Shown: positions 40,850 to 50,005 of the stretch, one piece after another
How the letters are laid out: every line of letters starts with the position of its first letter
Numbering within the stretch: the stretch's first letter is position 1
Assembly: GCF_900240305.1 (NCBI RefSeq)
Contig: NZ_LT964854.1
Coordinates: forward strand, 2,046,001 to 2,110,000
Reading direction: 5' to 3'
DNA from: Ottowia massiliensis
Lineage (GTDB): Bacteria; Pseudomonadota; Gammaproteobacteria; Burkholderiales; Burkholderiaceae_C
DNA length: 64,000 nucleotides
Program-made: the position numbers and the translations under genes
The notes under the pieces: model-generated
Told to the model about the DNA's origin: nothing
Database searches by the model: none
The model's input: only the letters and a program-made list of their open reading frames with translations

Positions 40850-42271
40850 TCAATGCGCGGGCGCGGCGCGGGCGGCGTCTGCCGTATCTGCCGCCTTTGT
40901 CTTGGGGCCAACGATGACGGTGACCATGCGCTCAGGTTGGAGCACGCGGGCGAAGGCGGCTTTGACGTCGCTGGCGCTGACTTGCTCGATCTGGCGCGTC
41001 CAAGTGTCCAGGTAGTCGTCAGGCAGGCCGTTCCAGGCGATGTTGGAAACCTGGGCCAGGAGGCTGGCGTTGCTGTCCATGCGCAGGGCGAAGCCGCCGA
41101 TGAGGTTGTCTTTGGCGGCCTTGAGCTGGGCCTCGGTGGGGCCTTGCCGCACAAAGTCTTGCAGCACTTGCCGGGCCACTTGCACAGCCTGGGTGGCCTG
41201 GTCGGGGCGGGTTTGCAGGCCGATGGAGAAGGCGCCGGCGTGCAGGGCGGGCTGGAAGTGGCTGTAGGCGCCGTAGCTCAGGCCGCGTTTTTCGCGCACT
41301 TCGTTCATGAGCAGCGATGAAAAGCCGTTGCCGCCCAGCACGTGGTTGCCCACAAGCAGGGCGAAGTAATCCGGGTCGCTGCGCTTGTGGCCGGGCTGGC
41401 CGATGAGCACGTGGGTTTGAGCGGATTGGAAGGGAATGTCGATTCGCTCGGCTTTTTTGAGCGGCGGCACTTCGAGCACGGCGGGCAGGGGGGCGCATTC
41501 ACCGTTTTTGCCGTTTTTGCCGCTTTGGGGCAGGCGGGCCAGCAGGCGGGCGGCGATGTCGGCGGCTTGCTCGCGGGTGATGCTGCCGACCAGGCTGACT
41601 TTGGCGCGGCAGGCGGCCAGGGCTTGCTGGTGCAGCGCTTTCATGTCTGCCACGGTGATGGCGGCTAGGCTTTGGGGCGTGGCGTCGCGCCCGTAGGGGT
41701 GGCCACCGTACACGGCGGTGCCAAACGCGCGCTGGGCGACGGGGCCGGGGCGGGTGAGCGATTCGGCAATGGCGGCCGACATGCGCTCGCGCTCGCGCGC
41801 CCACACGGCGGGGGCAAAGGCCGGTTCGGCGATTTCGCGCGCGGCCAGGGCCACAGCGCGGGGCAGCAGGGCCTCGTCGGTCAGGCTGCGCAGGCGGATG
41901 CTCAGGCGGTCGCTGCTGGCGCTGGCGGCAAAGCGCGCGCCCAAGTCGGCCCAGGCTTCGCCCAGGCGGTTTTCGTCCAGCGCCAGCTGGCGGCCTTCGG
42001 CGCGCACGCCTTTGGTGAGCATGAGCGCGGTGGCGTCGGCCAGGCCTGCCTTGGCGGCGGGGTCGCGGCGGCTGCCGGCGTCAAAGTCGATTTGCACGTC
42101 CAGCATGGGAATGGAAGGGCTGGTTGCGAACCAGACTTGCGCGCCGCTGGGCAGGGTGAAGTGCTCAATGGGCGCGGCGGCCTGGGCGCGGCCGGGCCAG
42201 GCCAGCAGGGCGGCAAAAGCGCAAGCGCCTGCAAGCAGGGCGCGGCGCGCGGCGGGGGCAAAAGAAGTCAT
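40850..42271 (-). CDS. M16-family peptidase-like protein, non-zinc subunit
   Basis: A 473-residue exported protein with a signal peptide (RRALLAGACAFAALLAWPGRAQA) and the two-domain M16 fold: IEHFTLPSGAQVWFATSPSI near the start and the C-terminal NEVREKRGLSYGAYSHFQPA. The HxxEH zinc motif expected near residue 80 is absent (region AGLADATALMLTKG), as in the inactive partner of the heterodimeric processing-peptidase type. It should pair with the zinc-bearing M16 protein at 43217-44713. A methyltransferase gene now lies between the two. Confidence 0.9.
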   Translation of the reverse strand: MTSFAPAARRALLAGACAFAALLAWPGRAQAAAPIEHFTLPSGAQVWFATSPSIPMLDVQIDFDAGSRRDPAAKAGLADATALMLTKGVRAEGRQLALDENRLGEAWADLGARFAASASSDRLSIRLRSLTDEALLPRAVALAAREIAEPAFAPAVWARERERMSAAIAESLTRPGPVAQRAFGTAVYGGHPYGRDATPQSLAAITVADMKALHQQALAACRAKVSLVGSITREQAADIAARLLARLPQSGKNGKNGECAPLPAVLEVPPLKKAERIDIPFQSAQTHVLIGQPGHKRSDPDYFALLVGNHVLGGNGFSSLLMNEVREKRGLSYGAYSHFQPALHAGAFSIGLQTRPDQATQAVQVARQVLQDFVRQGPTEAQLKAAKDNLIGGFALRMDSNASLLAQVSNIAWNGLPDDYLDTWTRQIEQVSASDVKAAFARVLQPERMVTVIVGPKTKAADTADAARAAPAH

Positions 42272-42390
42272 GGTGTGTTTCCCGGATGCAGAAGATTTCA
42301 GGATGGGGTTTTGGGCCTGGCTTGCGAGCCTGTTCAATGCCCGGAGTCTGTTTGTGCGCCAGCGCTGCTCTGGCGTGTTTCGCTCCTTTT

Positions 42391-42470
42391 TCAAGAGCGA
42401 ATCAAGGGCTTCAAAAACGCCTCTGTCGCAATGTTTTGTAGGACTGCTCACTATTGAACCGATAGCAAAA
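42391..42470 (-). repeat. Interspersed ~90-bp repeat, copy 11 (divergent)
   Basis: On the plus strand AGCGAATCAAGGGCTTC, TCGCAATGTTTTGTAGGAC and TGCTCACTATTGAACCG follow the family order, with several substitutions in the core. The word GAGCCTGTTCA sits about 60 bases to the left. Confidence 0.55.
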
Positions 42471-42500
42471 TGAACGGTGGATTCCAGGGCGAACAAGTTC

Positions 42501-43166
42501 TCAGGGCTTGCGGCCTACAAAGCGGATGACGCTGGCTGCGCCGTTGTGAAACTGCCCTTCGTGCAGCTGCACCACGGTCTCTTGCAGCACCAGCGGCTCC
42601 AGGCCCGCGCCGTCGATGAAGTCGGCGCGGATTTCGTCCAGCGAAAAAAGCGCCTGCTCGTCTTGCGGGCCGCCAATGGCGGGGTTGGCCCGCACGCGCG
42701 GCAGGTTGCTTTTGGCGTAGCCCTCGAAGATGAGGTGGCCGCCAGCGGCCAGCGCCTGCGCCACTTTGCGGTGGCTGGCGCTTTTGATGGCGGGCGCAAA
42801 GTGGGCAAAAACCAGCGCAGCGGCGTCAAACTGGCCGGGCGGCAGCGGCATGTCTTGCACGCTGCCCACCTGATAGGCCAGCCGATCGGCCACGCCAAAG
42901 GCGGCGGCCAGGGCCAGCGCCTTGCGGCGGCCTTGTTCGCTCAAGTCAAAGGCCGCCACTTGCCAGCCCATGCGCGCCGCGTGCGCGGCGTTGCGCCCTT
43001 CGCCTTCGGCAGGCAGCAGCAGGCGGCCGGCGGGCAAATCGGCCAGCTGCTGGCTGAAAAAGGCGTTGGGCGCAGTGCCATAGGCATAGGCGGGCGCGGC
43101 GTAGCGGCGGTTCCAGAAGGCCGCCGGGTCTTGGGAAGCGGCTGGAGCGGCTGGATGAGCGGACAT
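42501..43166 (-). CDS. Class I SAM-dependent methyltransferase
   Basis: A 221-residue protein of the TehB-like/thiopurine methyltransferase superfamily: FWNRRYAAPAYAYGTAPNAF, RLLLPAEGEGRNAAHAARMG (motif I region with EGEGRNA), VAAFDLSEQGRRKAL (motif II), and DAAALVFAHFAPAIK. The substrate is unknown. ATG 43166 starts MSAHPAAPAASQDPAAFW. It sits on the minus strand between the two M16 peptidase genes, an unusual place that suggests later insertion. Confidence 0.88.
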   Translation of the reverse strand: MSAHPAAPAASQDPAAFWNRRYAAPAYAYGTAPNAFFSQQLADLPAGRLLLPAEGEGRNAAHAARMGWQVAAFDLSEQGRRKALALAAAFGVADRLAYQVGSVQDMPLPPGQFDAAALVFAHFAPAIKSASHRKVAQALAAGGHLIFEGYAKSNLPRVRANPAIGGPQDEQALFSLDEIRADFIDGAGLEPLVLQETVVQLHEGQFHNGAASVIRFVGRKP

Positions 43167-43216
43167 GGCTGTAACGGGCAATGGCAAAAAGCGGCGGCTG
43201 GTCGGCAACGCGCCCT

Positions 43217-44713
43217 TCAGTGCCGCAGCCCGGCGGGGGCCGGACGCGGGCGCGGGCGGTTTTTCATGCTTTGGGGCGCCAGCGTGGCGGCGGTCATCTG
43301 CTCGTCGCCAAAGTATTGGCGGGCCACGGCCTGCACTTGCGCGGGGGTGACGGCGCGCAGGCGTTCGATGAGTTTTTCATCGGCATCCAGCGGCAGGCCC
43401 AGCGCCCAGTAGCTGCCCAGCTCCTGCGCTTGCGCCATGACGGAATCGCGCTTGTAAACCTGGCCGGCAATCCACTGCGTTTTCACGCGCTCCAACTCGG
43501 CCTGGCCCACGCCTTCGCGGGCGATACGGGCCACTTCGGCGCGCAGCGCTGCTTCGGCCTGCGCGGGCGTGCGGCCTTTGGCGGGCACGGCCAGCAGGCT
43601 GAAAAGCTGCGGGCCACGGCCCATCAGGCCGTTGTCGGCATTCACGCTGTCGGCCACGCGGTCTTTGCCTTGCACGAGGGCGCGCTCCAGGCGCGCGCCC
43701 TGGTAGCCGTCCAGCACGGCGGCCAGCACCGTCAGGGCCAGCGCGTCGCCGTTTTCAGGCGTGGCTGCCAGCCCTTGCAGGCCGGGCACTTTGAACACCA
43801 GCGACACCACGGCCTGCTCGGCCGGGGCGCGCAGCTCCAGGCGGCGCGGGCCGTGCTGCTGCGGCTCGGGGCGGGGCTTGCGCCCGGGCACGGCGCGGGC
43901 GGGGATGCGGCCATAGGTTTTTTGCGCCAGCGCCAGCACGTCGGCCGGGTCCACATCGCCCGCCACCACCACGGCGGCGTTGGTGGGCACATACCAGCTC
44001 TGGCGGAAGGCGCGCACGTCATCGGCCGTCATGGAATCCAGATCGCCCATCCAGCCAATCACGGGCCGGTGATAGGGCGAGGCCACGAAGGCGGCAGCCA
44101 TCTGCTGCTCATAAAGCCGCGCGCGGGGCTGGTCGTCGGTGCGCAGGCGGCGCTCTTCCTTGACCACGGCCATCTCGCGCGTGAATTCGTCATCGGGCCA
44201 CTGGTTGTTTTCAAAGCTGTCGGCTTGCAGCGCCATCACTTGCGGCAGCGCGGCGGCGGGCACTTGCTGGAAATACGCCGTGTAGTCGGAGGTGGTGAAG
44301 GCGTTGTCGCGCCCGCCCAGCAGCGCCACGCGGCGCGAGATTTCGCCGGGGCCTAATTGCTTGGTGCCCTTGAACATCATGTGCTCCAGCATGTGGGCAA
44401 TGCCGCTGGCGCCGTCCACTTCGTCGATGGAGCCGACGCGCACCCACAGCATCTGCACGGCCACGGGCGAGCGGCGGTCAGGCTTGACGATGAGCGTCAG
44501 CCCGTTGTCCAGCCGGGCCTGGTACACGCCGGCGGCCACTTGCGCCAGCACATTGGGCGGCTGCGGCGGCTGTGCATCAGGCGCGGCCTGCGGCGCATGG
44601 GCCGCCTGGGCCGTCTGGCTGGTTTCGGGATGGCTGGCGCAGCCGTGCAGCACGGCGCCGCCTGCCAGCAGCAGCGCCACGGCGGCGGCGCGGAGACTGG
44701 GAGTGAAGGTCAT
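43217..44713 (-). CDS. M16-family zinc metallopeptidase, lipoprotein-like
   Basis: A 498-residue exported peptidase. The N-terminus MTFTPSLRAAAVALLLAGGA VLHGCASH contains a lipobox (LHGC), so it is probably a lipoprotein. The zinc motif HMLEHMMF (HxxEH) is present and the second Glu lies about 75 residues on. VYQARLDNGLTLIVKPDRRS and the NNAFTTSDYTAY-like region are family features. It is the active subunit of the pair with the protein at 40850-42271. ATG 44713 is chosen because it gives the signal sequence. Confidence 0.92.
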   Translation of the reverse strand: MTFTPSLRAAAVALLLAGGAVLHGCASHPETSQTAQAAHAPQAAPDAQPPQPPNVLAQVAAGVYQARLDNGLTLIVKPDRRSPVAVQMLWVRVGSIDEVDGASGIAHMLEHMMFKGTKQLGPGEISRRVALLGGRDNAFTTSDYTAYFQQVPAAALPQVMALQADSFENNQWPDDEFTREMAVVKEERRLRTDDQPRARLYEQQMAAAFVASPYHRPVIGWMGDLDSMTADDVRAFRQSWYVPTNAAVVVAGDVDPADVLALAQKTYGRIPARAVPGRKPRPEPQQHGPRRLELRAPAEQAVVSLVFKVPGLQGLAATPENGDALALTVLAAVLDGYQGARLERALVQGKDRVADSVNADNGLMGRGPQLFSLLAVPAKGRTPAQAEAALRAEVARIAREGVGQAELERVKTQWIAGQVYKRDSVMAQAQELGSYWALGLPLDADEKLIERLRAVTPAQVQAVARQYFGDEQMTAATLAPQSMKNRPRPRPAPAGLRH

Positions 44714-44875
44714 AGAAGAAAAAGCGGAAAGAGAGAAAAGAAACAGAAAGCCCATTCGTGGCAATGCCCAAGGCTCCGGTCACGGCCTGGCCGTGGGCGC
44801 TGAAAGGGCAGGGCGCAATGGCAAGGCGCGGGCAAGGCGAAGGACGGATGAACAGCCAATGGGCGGCAGGCTCAT

Positions 44876-44963
44876 TTAGCTACTTTATTCATAGCGATAT
44901 GTCCTAGTGGAAAGTGCGCGAGACGGCATTTTGACCCCTTCAATTTGCTCCTGTTTTTGATGT
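44876..44963 (+). repeat. Interspersed ~90-bp repeat, copy 12
   Basis: Left arm AGCTACTTTATTCATAGC, core GTCCTAGTGGAAAGTGCGC, GAGACGGCATTTTGAC and right arm TTCAATTTGCTCCTGTTTTT. A well-conserved copy close to the consensus. Confidence 0.9.
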
Positions 44964-45309
44964 TGCCGGACAGATCAACCCATACGGGGCTTGGCCTGTA
45001 CGCCCTGGAATCTGCGGCCGGGCGCTTTGGAGCCTGTGCAGAGTCTGGCCGTGAGAGGCGAAGCGCAGATCGGATGGGCAGCAAGAGGCAAACCGCAGAT
45101 GGGTTTCGCGGCCCATTGAGGATTTGCCAGGCCGCAGGCGGACGCATGATATCCATTCGCAAAAAGCGGAGGCTTCATGGGACGGGGCATCCGGAGTGCG
45201 CGCCGGATCAGGCTGTGCTGGCCGGGCTGGAAAGCCAGAAGCCTGGCGGCAGCATCGTGACGCCTTGAATCCGCCCTTGCCGGCCGGATGAAAGGGCCGC
45301 CAGCGGGTA

Positions 45310-45348
45310 AAGCAAAGCCCGCCAGCGCGAAGCGCGCAGGGCGGGCTG
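45310..45348 (-). terminator. Probable gltA terminator hairpin
   Basis: Minus-strand AGCCCGCCC ... GGCGGGCTTTGCTTT: an 8-9 base GC-rich stem plus an inner GCGCGCTTCGCGC stem. The T-run is broken, so efficiency is uncertain. Confidence 0.5.
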
Positions 45349-45373
45349 AAAGCGTGTGCAGTCAAGAGGGAAA

Positions 45374-46672
45374 TTACAGCTTCACGTCGCGGCGGGGCGC
45401 GCCCACGTAGAGCTGGCGGGGGCGGCCAATCTTGTATTCAGGGTCGCCGATCATTTCGTTGAGCTGGGCAATCCAGCCCACGGTGCGCGCCAGGGCAAAG
45501 ATGCCGGTGAAGAGCTTGACGGGAATGCCGATGGCGCGCTGGACGATGCCAGAGTAGAAGTCCACGTTCGGATAGAGCTTGCGCTGCACGAAGTAGTCGT
45601 CTTCCAGGGCGATTTGCTCGACTTTCTTGGCCAGGGCGAACAGGGGGTCTTTTTCCAGGCCCAGTTCGGTCAGCACTTCATTGCAGGTTTGCTGCATGAG
45701 CTTGGCGCGGGGGTCGTAGTTCTTGTAGACGCGGTGGCCAAAGCCCATGAGGCGCACGCCGGAGTTTTTGTCTTTGACTTTTTCCATGAACTCGCCGACT
45801 TTGGCCAGGCCCCCGTTTTTCTGGATGTCTTCCAGCATGTGCAGGCAGGCTTCGTTGGCGCCGCCGTGCGCCGGCCCCCACAGGCACGCCACGCCCGCAG
45901 CAATGGCCGCGAACGGGTTGGTGCCGGAGCTGCCGCACAGGCGCACGGTGGAGGTGGAGGCGTTCTGCTCGTGATCGGCATGGAGGATGAAGATGCGGTC
46001 CATCGCGCGTTCAATGACGGGATTGACCTGGTAATCCTCGCAAGGCGTGGCGAACATCATGTTCAGGAAGTTGCCCGCGTAGCTGAGATGGTTCTTCGGA
46101 TACATGTACGGCTCGCCCTTGCCGTATTTGTAGGCCATGGCCACCAGCGTGGGCATTTTGGCGATGAGCTGGATGGCCGCGCGGTCCCGGTGTTCGGCGT
46201 TATGGATGTCGGTGTTCTCGTGATAGAAGGCCGACATGGCGCCAACCAGGCCCGTGAGCACGGCCATGGGGTGCGCGTCACGGCGAAAGCCGCGCATGAA
46301 AAAGTGCATTTGCTCGTGCACCATGGTGTGCTTGAGCACGAGCTGGTGAAATTCATCGCGCTGGCTGGCGTTGGGCAGCTCGCCTTTGAGCAGCAGGTAG
46401 CAGGTGTCGAGGTAATCGCACTGTTCGGCCAGTTGCTCGATGGGGTGGCCACGGTAGAGGAGTTCGCCCTTGTCGCCATCAATGTAGGTAATGGTGGACT
46501 GGCATGAAGCCGTGGAGAGAAAACCGGGGTCGTACGTGAACATGCCGGTTTGACCGTAGAGCTTGCGGATGTCGATCACGTCCGGGCCAATCGCGCCTTC
46601 ATAAACAGGCAGTTCAATGGGCTGCTTGCCGTTGGCAAACGAGAGGGTGGCTTTGTTTTCTGAAAGTTTCAT
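45374..46672 (-). CDS. gltA: Citrate synthase (type II)
   Basis: Condenses acetyl-CoA and oxaloacetate at the TCA-cycle entry. The 432-residue protein shows hallmark regions: GFLSTASCQSTITYIDGDKG near the start, LHADHEQNASTSTVRL with catalytic His, GPAHGGANEACLHM, and MGFGHRVYKNYDPRAKLM with catalytic His and Asp later. ATG 46672 (MKLSENKATL) has GAGGAG six bases upstream; a competing ATG at 46678 overlaps that site. It is the last gene of sdhCDAB-sdhE-gltA, typical of betaproteobacteria. Confidence 0.97.
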   Translation of the reverse strand: MKLSENKATLSFANGKQPIELPVYEGAIGPDVIDIRKLYGQTGMFTYDPGFLSTASCQSTITYIDGDKGELLYRGHPIEQLAEQCDYLDTCYLLLKGELPNASQRDEFHQLVLKHTMVHEQMHFFMRGFRRDAHPMAVLTGLVGAMSAFYHENTDIHNAEHRDRAAIQLIAKMPTLVAMAYKYGKGEPYMYPKNHLSYAGNFLNMMFATPCEDYQVNPVIERAMDRIFILHADHEQNASTSTVRLCGSSGTNPFAAIAAGVACLWGPAHGGANEACLHMLEDIQKNGGLAKVGEFMEKVKDKNSGVRLMGFGHRVYKNYDPRAKLMQQTCNEVLTELGLEKDPLFALAKKVEQIALEDDYFVQRKLYPNVDFYSGIVQRAIGIPVKLFTGIFALARTVGWIAQLNEMIGDPEYKIGRPRQLYVGAPRRDVKL

Positions 46673-46709
46673 GGTCATCTCCTCGGTGAATAGGTGGTAA
46701 AGCGTGCTT

Positions 46710-46979
46710 TCAGCCCCTGAGCAAGGCCAGCACCTGGCGCACTGGCTGCGAATCCAGATCACCCGAAGGCTCCTTGCGGGCCAGCAGGAGATCCAGCAGG
46801 TCGTTGTCAGCCAGATTCATCAGTTGCAGCAGGGCGTCCGCCTGAACGCGGGTGATGGCCTGCCCGCTGCGCGTGAAGAATTTTTCAATGAGCAAGTCGT
46901 TTTCGAGCATGCCCCGGCGGCAGCGCCACTTGAGCTTGCCCAGTTCATGAGCATCCAGAAAGGCCTGGGTGTCTTTCAT
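46710..46979 (-). CDS. sdhE: Succinate dehydrogenase FAD assembly factor
   Basis: An 89-residue cytosolic protein that promotes covalent FAD attachment to SdhA. The RGxxE-type motif is seen in LKWRCRRGMLENDLLIEKFF, and LMNLADNDLLDLLLARKEPS is the conserved helix. ATG 46979 is chosen; a GTG at 46988 would add three residues. Sits between sdhB and gltA on the same strand, with 37-40 base gaps. Confidence 0.93.
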   Translation of the reverse strand: MKDTQAFLDAHELGKLKWRCRRGMLENDLLIEKFFTRSGQAITRVQADALLQLMNLADNDLLDLLLARKEPSGDLDSQPVRQVLALLRG

Positions 46980-47019
46980 ATCGCGCACAGTGCAGGATGG
47001 CCGTGATGGCAGCAGCCGT

Positions 47020-47724
47020 TTACAGCGCGCGGCGCGCCATGAGTTCCTTGATTTTGCTGATGGCCTTTGAGGGATTGAGGCCCTTGGGGCACACGTCCAC
47101 GCAATTCATGATGGTGTGGCAGCGGAACAGGCGGTAGGGGTCTTCCAGGTTGTCCAGGCGCGCGTTGGTGGCCTGGTCACGGCTGTCGGCAATGAAACGG
47201 TAGGCCTGAAGCAGCCCGGCGGGGCCAACGAATTTGTCAGGGTTCCACCAGAAGCTGGGGCAGCTGGTAGAGCAGCTGGCGCACAGGATGCATTCGTACA
47301 GCCCATTGAGTTCTTCGCGCTCTTCCGGCGATTGGAGGCGCTCTTTTTCAGGCGGCGGGGTTTCGTTGATCAGATAGGGCTTGATGGATTCGTACTGGGC
47401 GAAAAACTGGGTCATGTCCACGATCAAGTCACGCACCACGGGCAGGCCCGGCAGGGGCTTGAGCACGATCGGATCTTTGAGCGTGCGCAAATTGGTCAGG
47501 CACGCCAGGCCATTTTTGCCGTTGATGTTCATCGCGTCAGAGCCGCAGACGCCCTCGCGGCAGGAGCGGCGGAAGGCCAGGCTGGGGTCATGCGCCTTGA
47601 GCTTGACAAGCGCATCCAGCAGCATGCGTTCATTGCCTTGCAATTCAAGCTCAACCGTTTCCATGCGGGGCTTGGCGTCTTTGTCCGGGTCGTAGCGGTA
47701 AATCTTGAAAGTACGTTTTTGCAT
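47020..47724 (-). CDS. sdhB: Succinate dehydrogenase iron-sulfur subunit
   Basis: A 234-residue inner-membrane-associated subunit carrying electrons from FAD to quinone. The [2Fe-2S] cysteines are in SCREGVCGSDAMNINGKNGL AC and the [4Fe-4S]/[3Fe-4S] cysteines in CILCASCSTSCPSFW and CHTIMNCVDVCPKGLNP. Complete and typical length. Confidence 0.97.
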   Translation of the reverse strand: MQKRTFKIYRYDPDKDAKPRMETVELELQGNERMLLDALVKLKAHDPSLAFRRSCREGVCGSDAMNINGKNGLACLTNLRTLKDPIVLKPLPGLPVVRDLIVDMTQFFAQYESIKPYLINETPPPEKERLQSPEEREELNGLYECILCASCSTSCPSFWWNPDKFVGPAGLLQAYRFIADSRDQATNARLDNLEDPYRLFRCHTIMNCVDVCPKGLNPSKAISKIKELMARRAL

Positions 47725-47776
47725 CGTGTTCGCCTCTTTTTTGCGGGGCCTGGAAAGAAAGTTCGCGTAACTGCGC

Positions 47777-49582
47777 TTAGAACGTGCGGACTTTGGGAGG
47801 AATCGTCTCGGTGGTCAGCGGCTGCGTGCGGACAGGCTTGTAAGAGAGGCTGTTGGTCGCGCTGTGCCATAGCGTGTGCTTCATCCAGTGCACGTCATCA
47901 CGCCCCAAAGGAGCTGGCTCGTAATCGGCGGGATGTTCGTAATCCAGCACGCTGTGGGCGCCACGGCATTCATGCCGGGCCGCAGCGGAAGTCATGGTGG
48001 CCTGGGCCACTTCGATCATGTTGTTGACTTCCAGCGCTTCAATGCGGGCGGTATTGAAAACCTTGGAGGTGTCTGCCAGCCCTACGGACAGGGCGCGTTC
48101 GCGCAAGGCGTTGATTTTTTCCACGCCTTCATCCATGAGCGCCTGCGTGCGGAAAACGCCCGCGTGCGCCTGCATGGTGCGGCGGATTTCGTTGGCCACA
48201 TCCTGCGAGTACTCGCCATTGGGGTTGTTCTCGACACGGTTGAGGCGCTCCAGCGAGAAATCAGCAGCATCAGCTGGCAGCGGCTTGTGCGAGCCTTGTT
48301 CGTGATGCTTGATGATGTGATTGCCAGCTGCCTTGCCGAAAACCAGCAAGTCAAGCAGGGAATTCGTTCCCAGCCGGTTGGCGCCGTGCACGCTGACGCA
48401 TGAGCATTCGCCCACGGCGTAGAGGCCATTGACGATTTCGTTGTCGCTGCGGCTGGTCTGGACGGCAACCTGGCCGTGAATATTGGTGGGGATGCCGCCC
48501 ATCTGGTAGTGGATGGTGGGCACCACGGGAATCGGTTCCTTGGTGATGTCCACGTTGGCGAAATTGATGCCGATTTCAAACACCGAGGGCAGGCGCTTGT
48601 GGATGGTTTCCGCGCCCAGGTGGTCAAGCTTGAGAACCACGTAATCCTTGTTGGGGCCGCAGCCTCGGCCTTCCTTGATTTCCTGGTCCATGGAGCGGGA
48701 CACGAAATCACGCGGCGCCAGATCCTTCAGCGTTGGGGCGTAACGCTCCATGAAACGCTCGCCATTGCAGTTGAGCAAGATGGCGCCCTCGCCGCGGCAG
48801 CCTTCCGTCAGCAAAACGCCAGCGCCCGCCACGCCCGTGGGGTGGAATTGCCAGAACTCCATGTCTTGCAGCGGAATGCCCGCGCGGGCGGCCATGCCCA
48901 GCCCATCGCCTGTGTTGATGAAAGCGTTGGTCGAGGCCGCGAAAATGCGGCCCGCGCCGCCCGTGGCCAGCAAGACGGTTTTGGCGTGCAGCACGTAGAA
49001 ATCGCCTGTTTCCATTTCCAGCGCCGTCACGCCCACCACGTCGCCATCGGCATCTCGAATGAGATCAAGCGCCATCCATTCGACAAAGAAGGTGGTATGG
49101 GCCTTGACGTTTTGCTGATACAGCGTATGCAGCATGGCGTGCCCCGTGCGGTCGGCAGCGGCGCAGGCGCGTTGCACGGGTTTTTCGCCATAGTTGGCCG
49201 TGTGGCCGCCAAAGGGGCGCTGATAGATAGTGCCGTCGGCGTTGCGGTCAAACGGCATGCCGAAATGCTCCAGCTCGTAAACCACCTTGGGCGCTTCCTG
49301 GCACATGAATTCGATGGCGTCCTGATCGCCCAGCCAGTCACCGCCTTTGACGGTGTCGTAGAAGTGGTAATGCCAGTTGTCTTCGCTCATGTTGCCCAGA
49401 CTGGCACCAACGCCGCCCTGGGCGGCCACCGTGTGGGAGCGGGTAGGGAAAACCTTGGAGAGCACAGCCACATTCAGGCCCGCCCGCGCCAGTTGCAGCG
49501 AGGCGCGCATGCCGGAGCCGCCTGCGCCGACGATGACCACGTCAAATTTGCGGACGGTGATTTTGTCTTTGGTGTATGTCAT
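47777..49582 (-). CDS. sdhA: Succinate dehydrogenase flavoprotein subunit
   Basis: A 601-residue catalytic subunit oxidising succinate to fumarate. The FAD-binding IVGAGGSGMRASLQLARAG, the covalent-FAD histidine region SHTVAAQGG and the active-site block HPTGVAGAGVLLTEGCRGEG are present, with a later HYQMGGIPTN and SCVSVHGANRLGTNSLLDLL. Ends with the usual C-terminal RTF-like tail. It lies between sdhD and sdhB with short gaps. Confidence 0.97.
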   Translation of the reverse strand: MTYTKDKITVRKFDVVIVGAGGSGMRASLQLARAGLNVAVLSKVFPTRSHTVAAQGGVGASLGNMSEDNWHYHFYDTVKGGDWLGDQDAIEFMCQEAPKVVYELEHFGMPFDRNADGTIYQRPFGGHTANYGEKPVQRACAAADRTGHAMLHTLYQQNVKAHTTFFVEWMALDLIRDADGDVVGVTALEMETGDFYVLHAKTVLLATGGAGRIFAASTNAFINTGDGLGMAARAGIPLQDMEFWQFHPTGVAGAGVLLTEGCRGEGAILLNCNGERFMERYAPTLKDLAPRDFVSRSMDQEIKEGRGCGPNKDYVVLKLDHLGAETIHKRLPSVFEIGINFANVDITKEPIPVVPTIHYQMGGIPTNIHGQVAVQTSRSDNEIVNGLYAVGECSCVSVHGANRLGTNSLLDLLVFGKAAGNHIIKHHEQGSHKPLPADAADFSLERLNRVENNPNGEYSQDVANEIRRTMQAHAGVFRTQALMDEGVEKINALRERALSVGLADTSKVFNTARIEALEVNNMIEVAQATMTSAAARHECRGAHSVLDYEHPADYEPAPLGRDDVHWMKHTLWHSATNSLSYKPVRTQPLTTETIPPKVRTF

Positions 49583-49618
49583 GTTCGTGGGGAAAAAACT
49601 TGCGGGAAAGACAGTCGC

Positions 49619-49987
49619 TTACAGGCGCCACAGAACCTGAACGGCCCAGCCTGCGCAGCTGATGAGCCAGACGATGGCCAACATATAGAAAACCATGCGC
49701 AGGCTGGTTGGCTTGGCGTAATCCATCAGCACTTCACGGGCGCCGACCCAGGCGTGCCATGCCAGCGCCACAATGGCCGTGAAGGTCAGCGTCTTCATCC
49801 ATTGCGAAGAAAAGATCGCTGCCCAGCGGGTGTAGTCCAGCGGGCCGCTGGTCAAAAGAATCTGCGCCACCAGCACAAGCGTGAAAGCCACGATCGCCAG
49901 GGCGGATACGCGCTGCGCCAGCCAATCGCGCAAGCCATAGTGCGCGCCTACCACGAGGCGTCGGGAACCGTAATTCACAGCAGCCAT
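49619..49987 (-). CDS. sdhD: Succinate dehydrogenase membrane anchor subunit
   Basis: A 122-residue membrane anchor with three helices (ALAIVAFTLVLVAQILL, TFTAIVALAWHAWVGA, MVFYMLAIVWLISCAGWAV). The haem-ligand histidine is in LAWHAWVGAREVLMDY. It helps bind cytochrome b haem and ubiquinone together with SdhC. Its start lies about 18 bases after the sdhC stop. Confidence 0.93.
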   Translation of the reverse strand: MAAVNYGSRRLVVGAHYGLRDWLAQRVSALAIVAFTLVLVAQILLTSGPLDYTRWAAIFSSQWMKTLTFTAIVALAWHAWVGAREVLMDYAKPTSLRMVFYMLAIVWLISCAGWAVQVLWRL

Positions 49988-50005
49988 TTCTTTCTCCAGT
50001 TCAAA

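Larger units (their letters stand above)
44714..45373. other. 660-base gap with repeat copy 12
   Basis: Between the M16 peptidase start and the end of gltA. It contains repeat copy 12, a GAGCCTGTGCAGAGTCTGG word at 45030 and a hairpin after gltA. No gene is supported. Confidence 0.5.
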
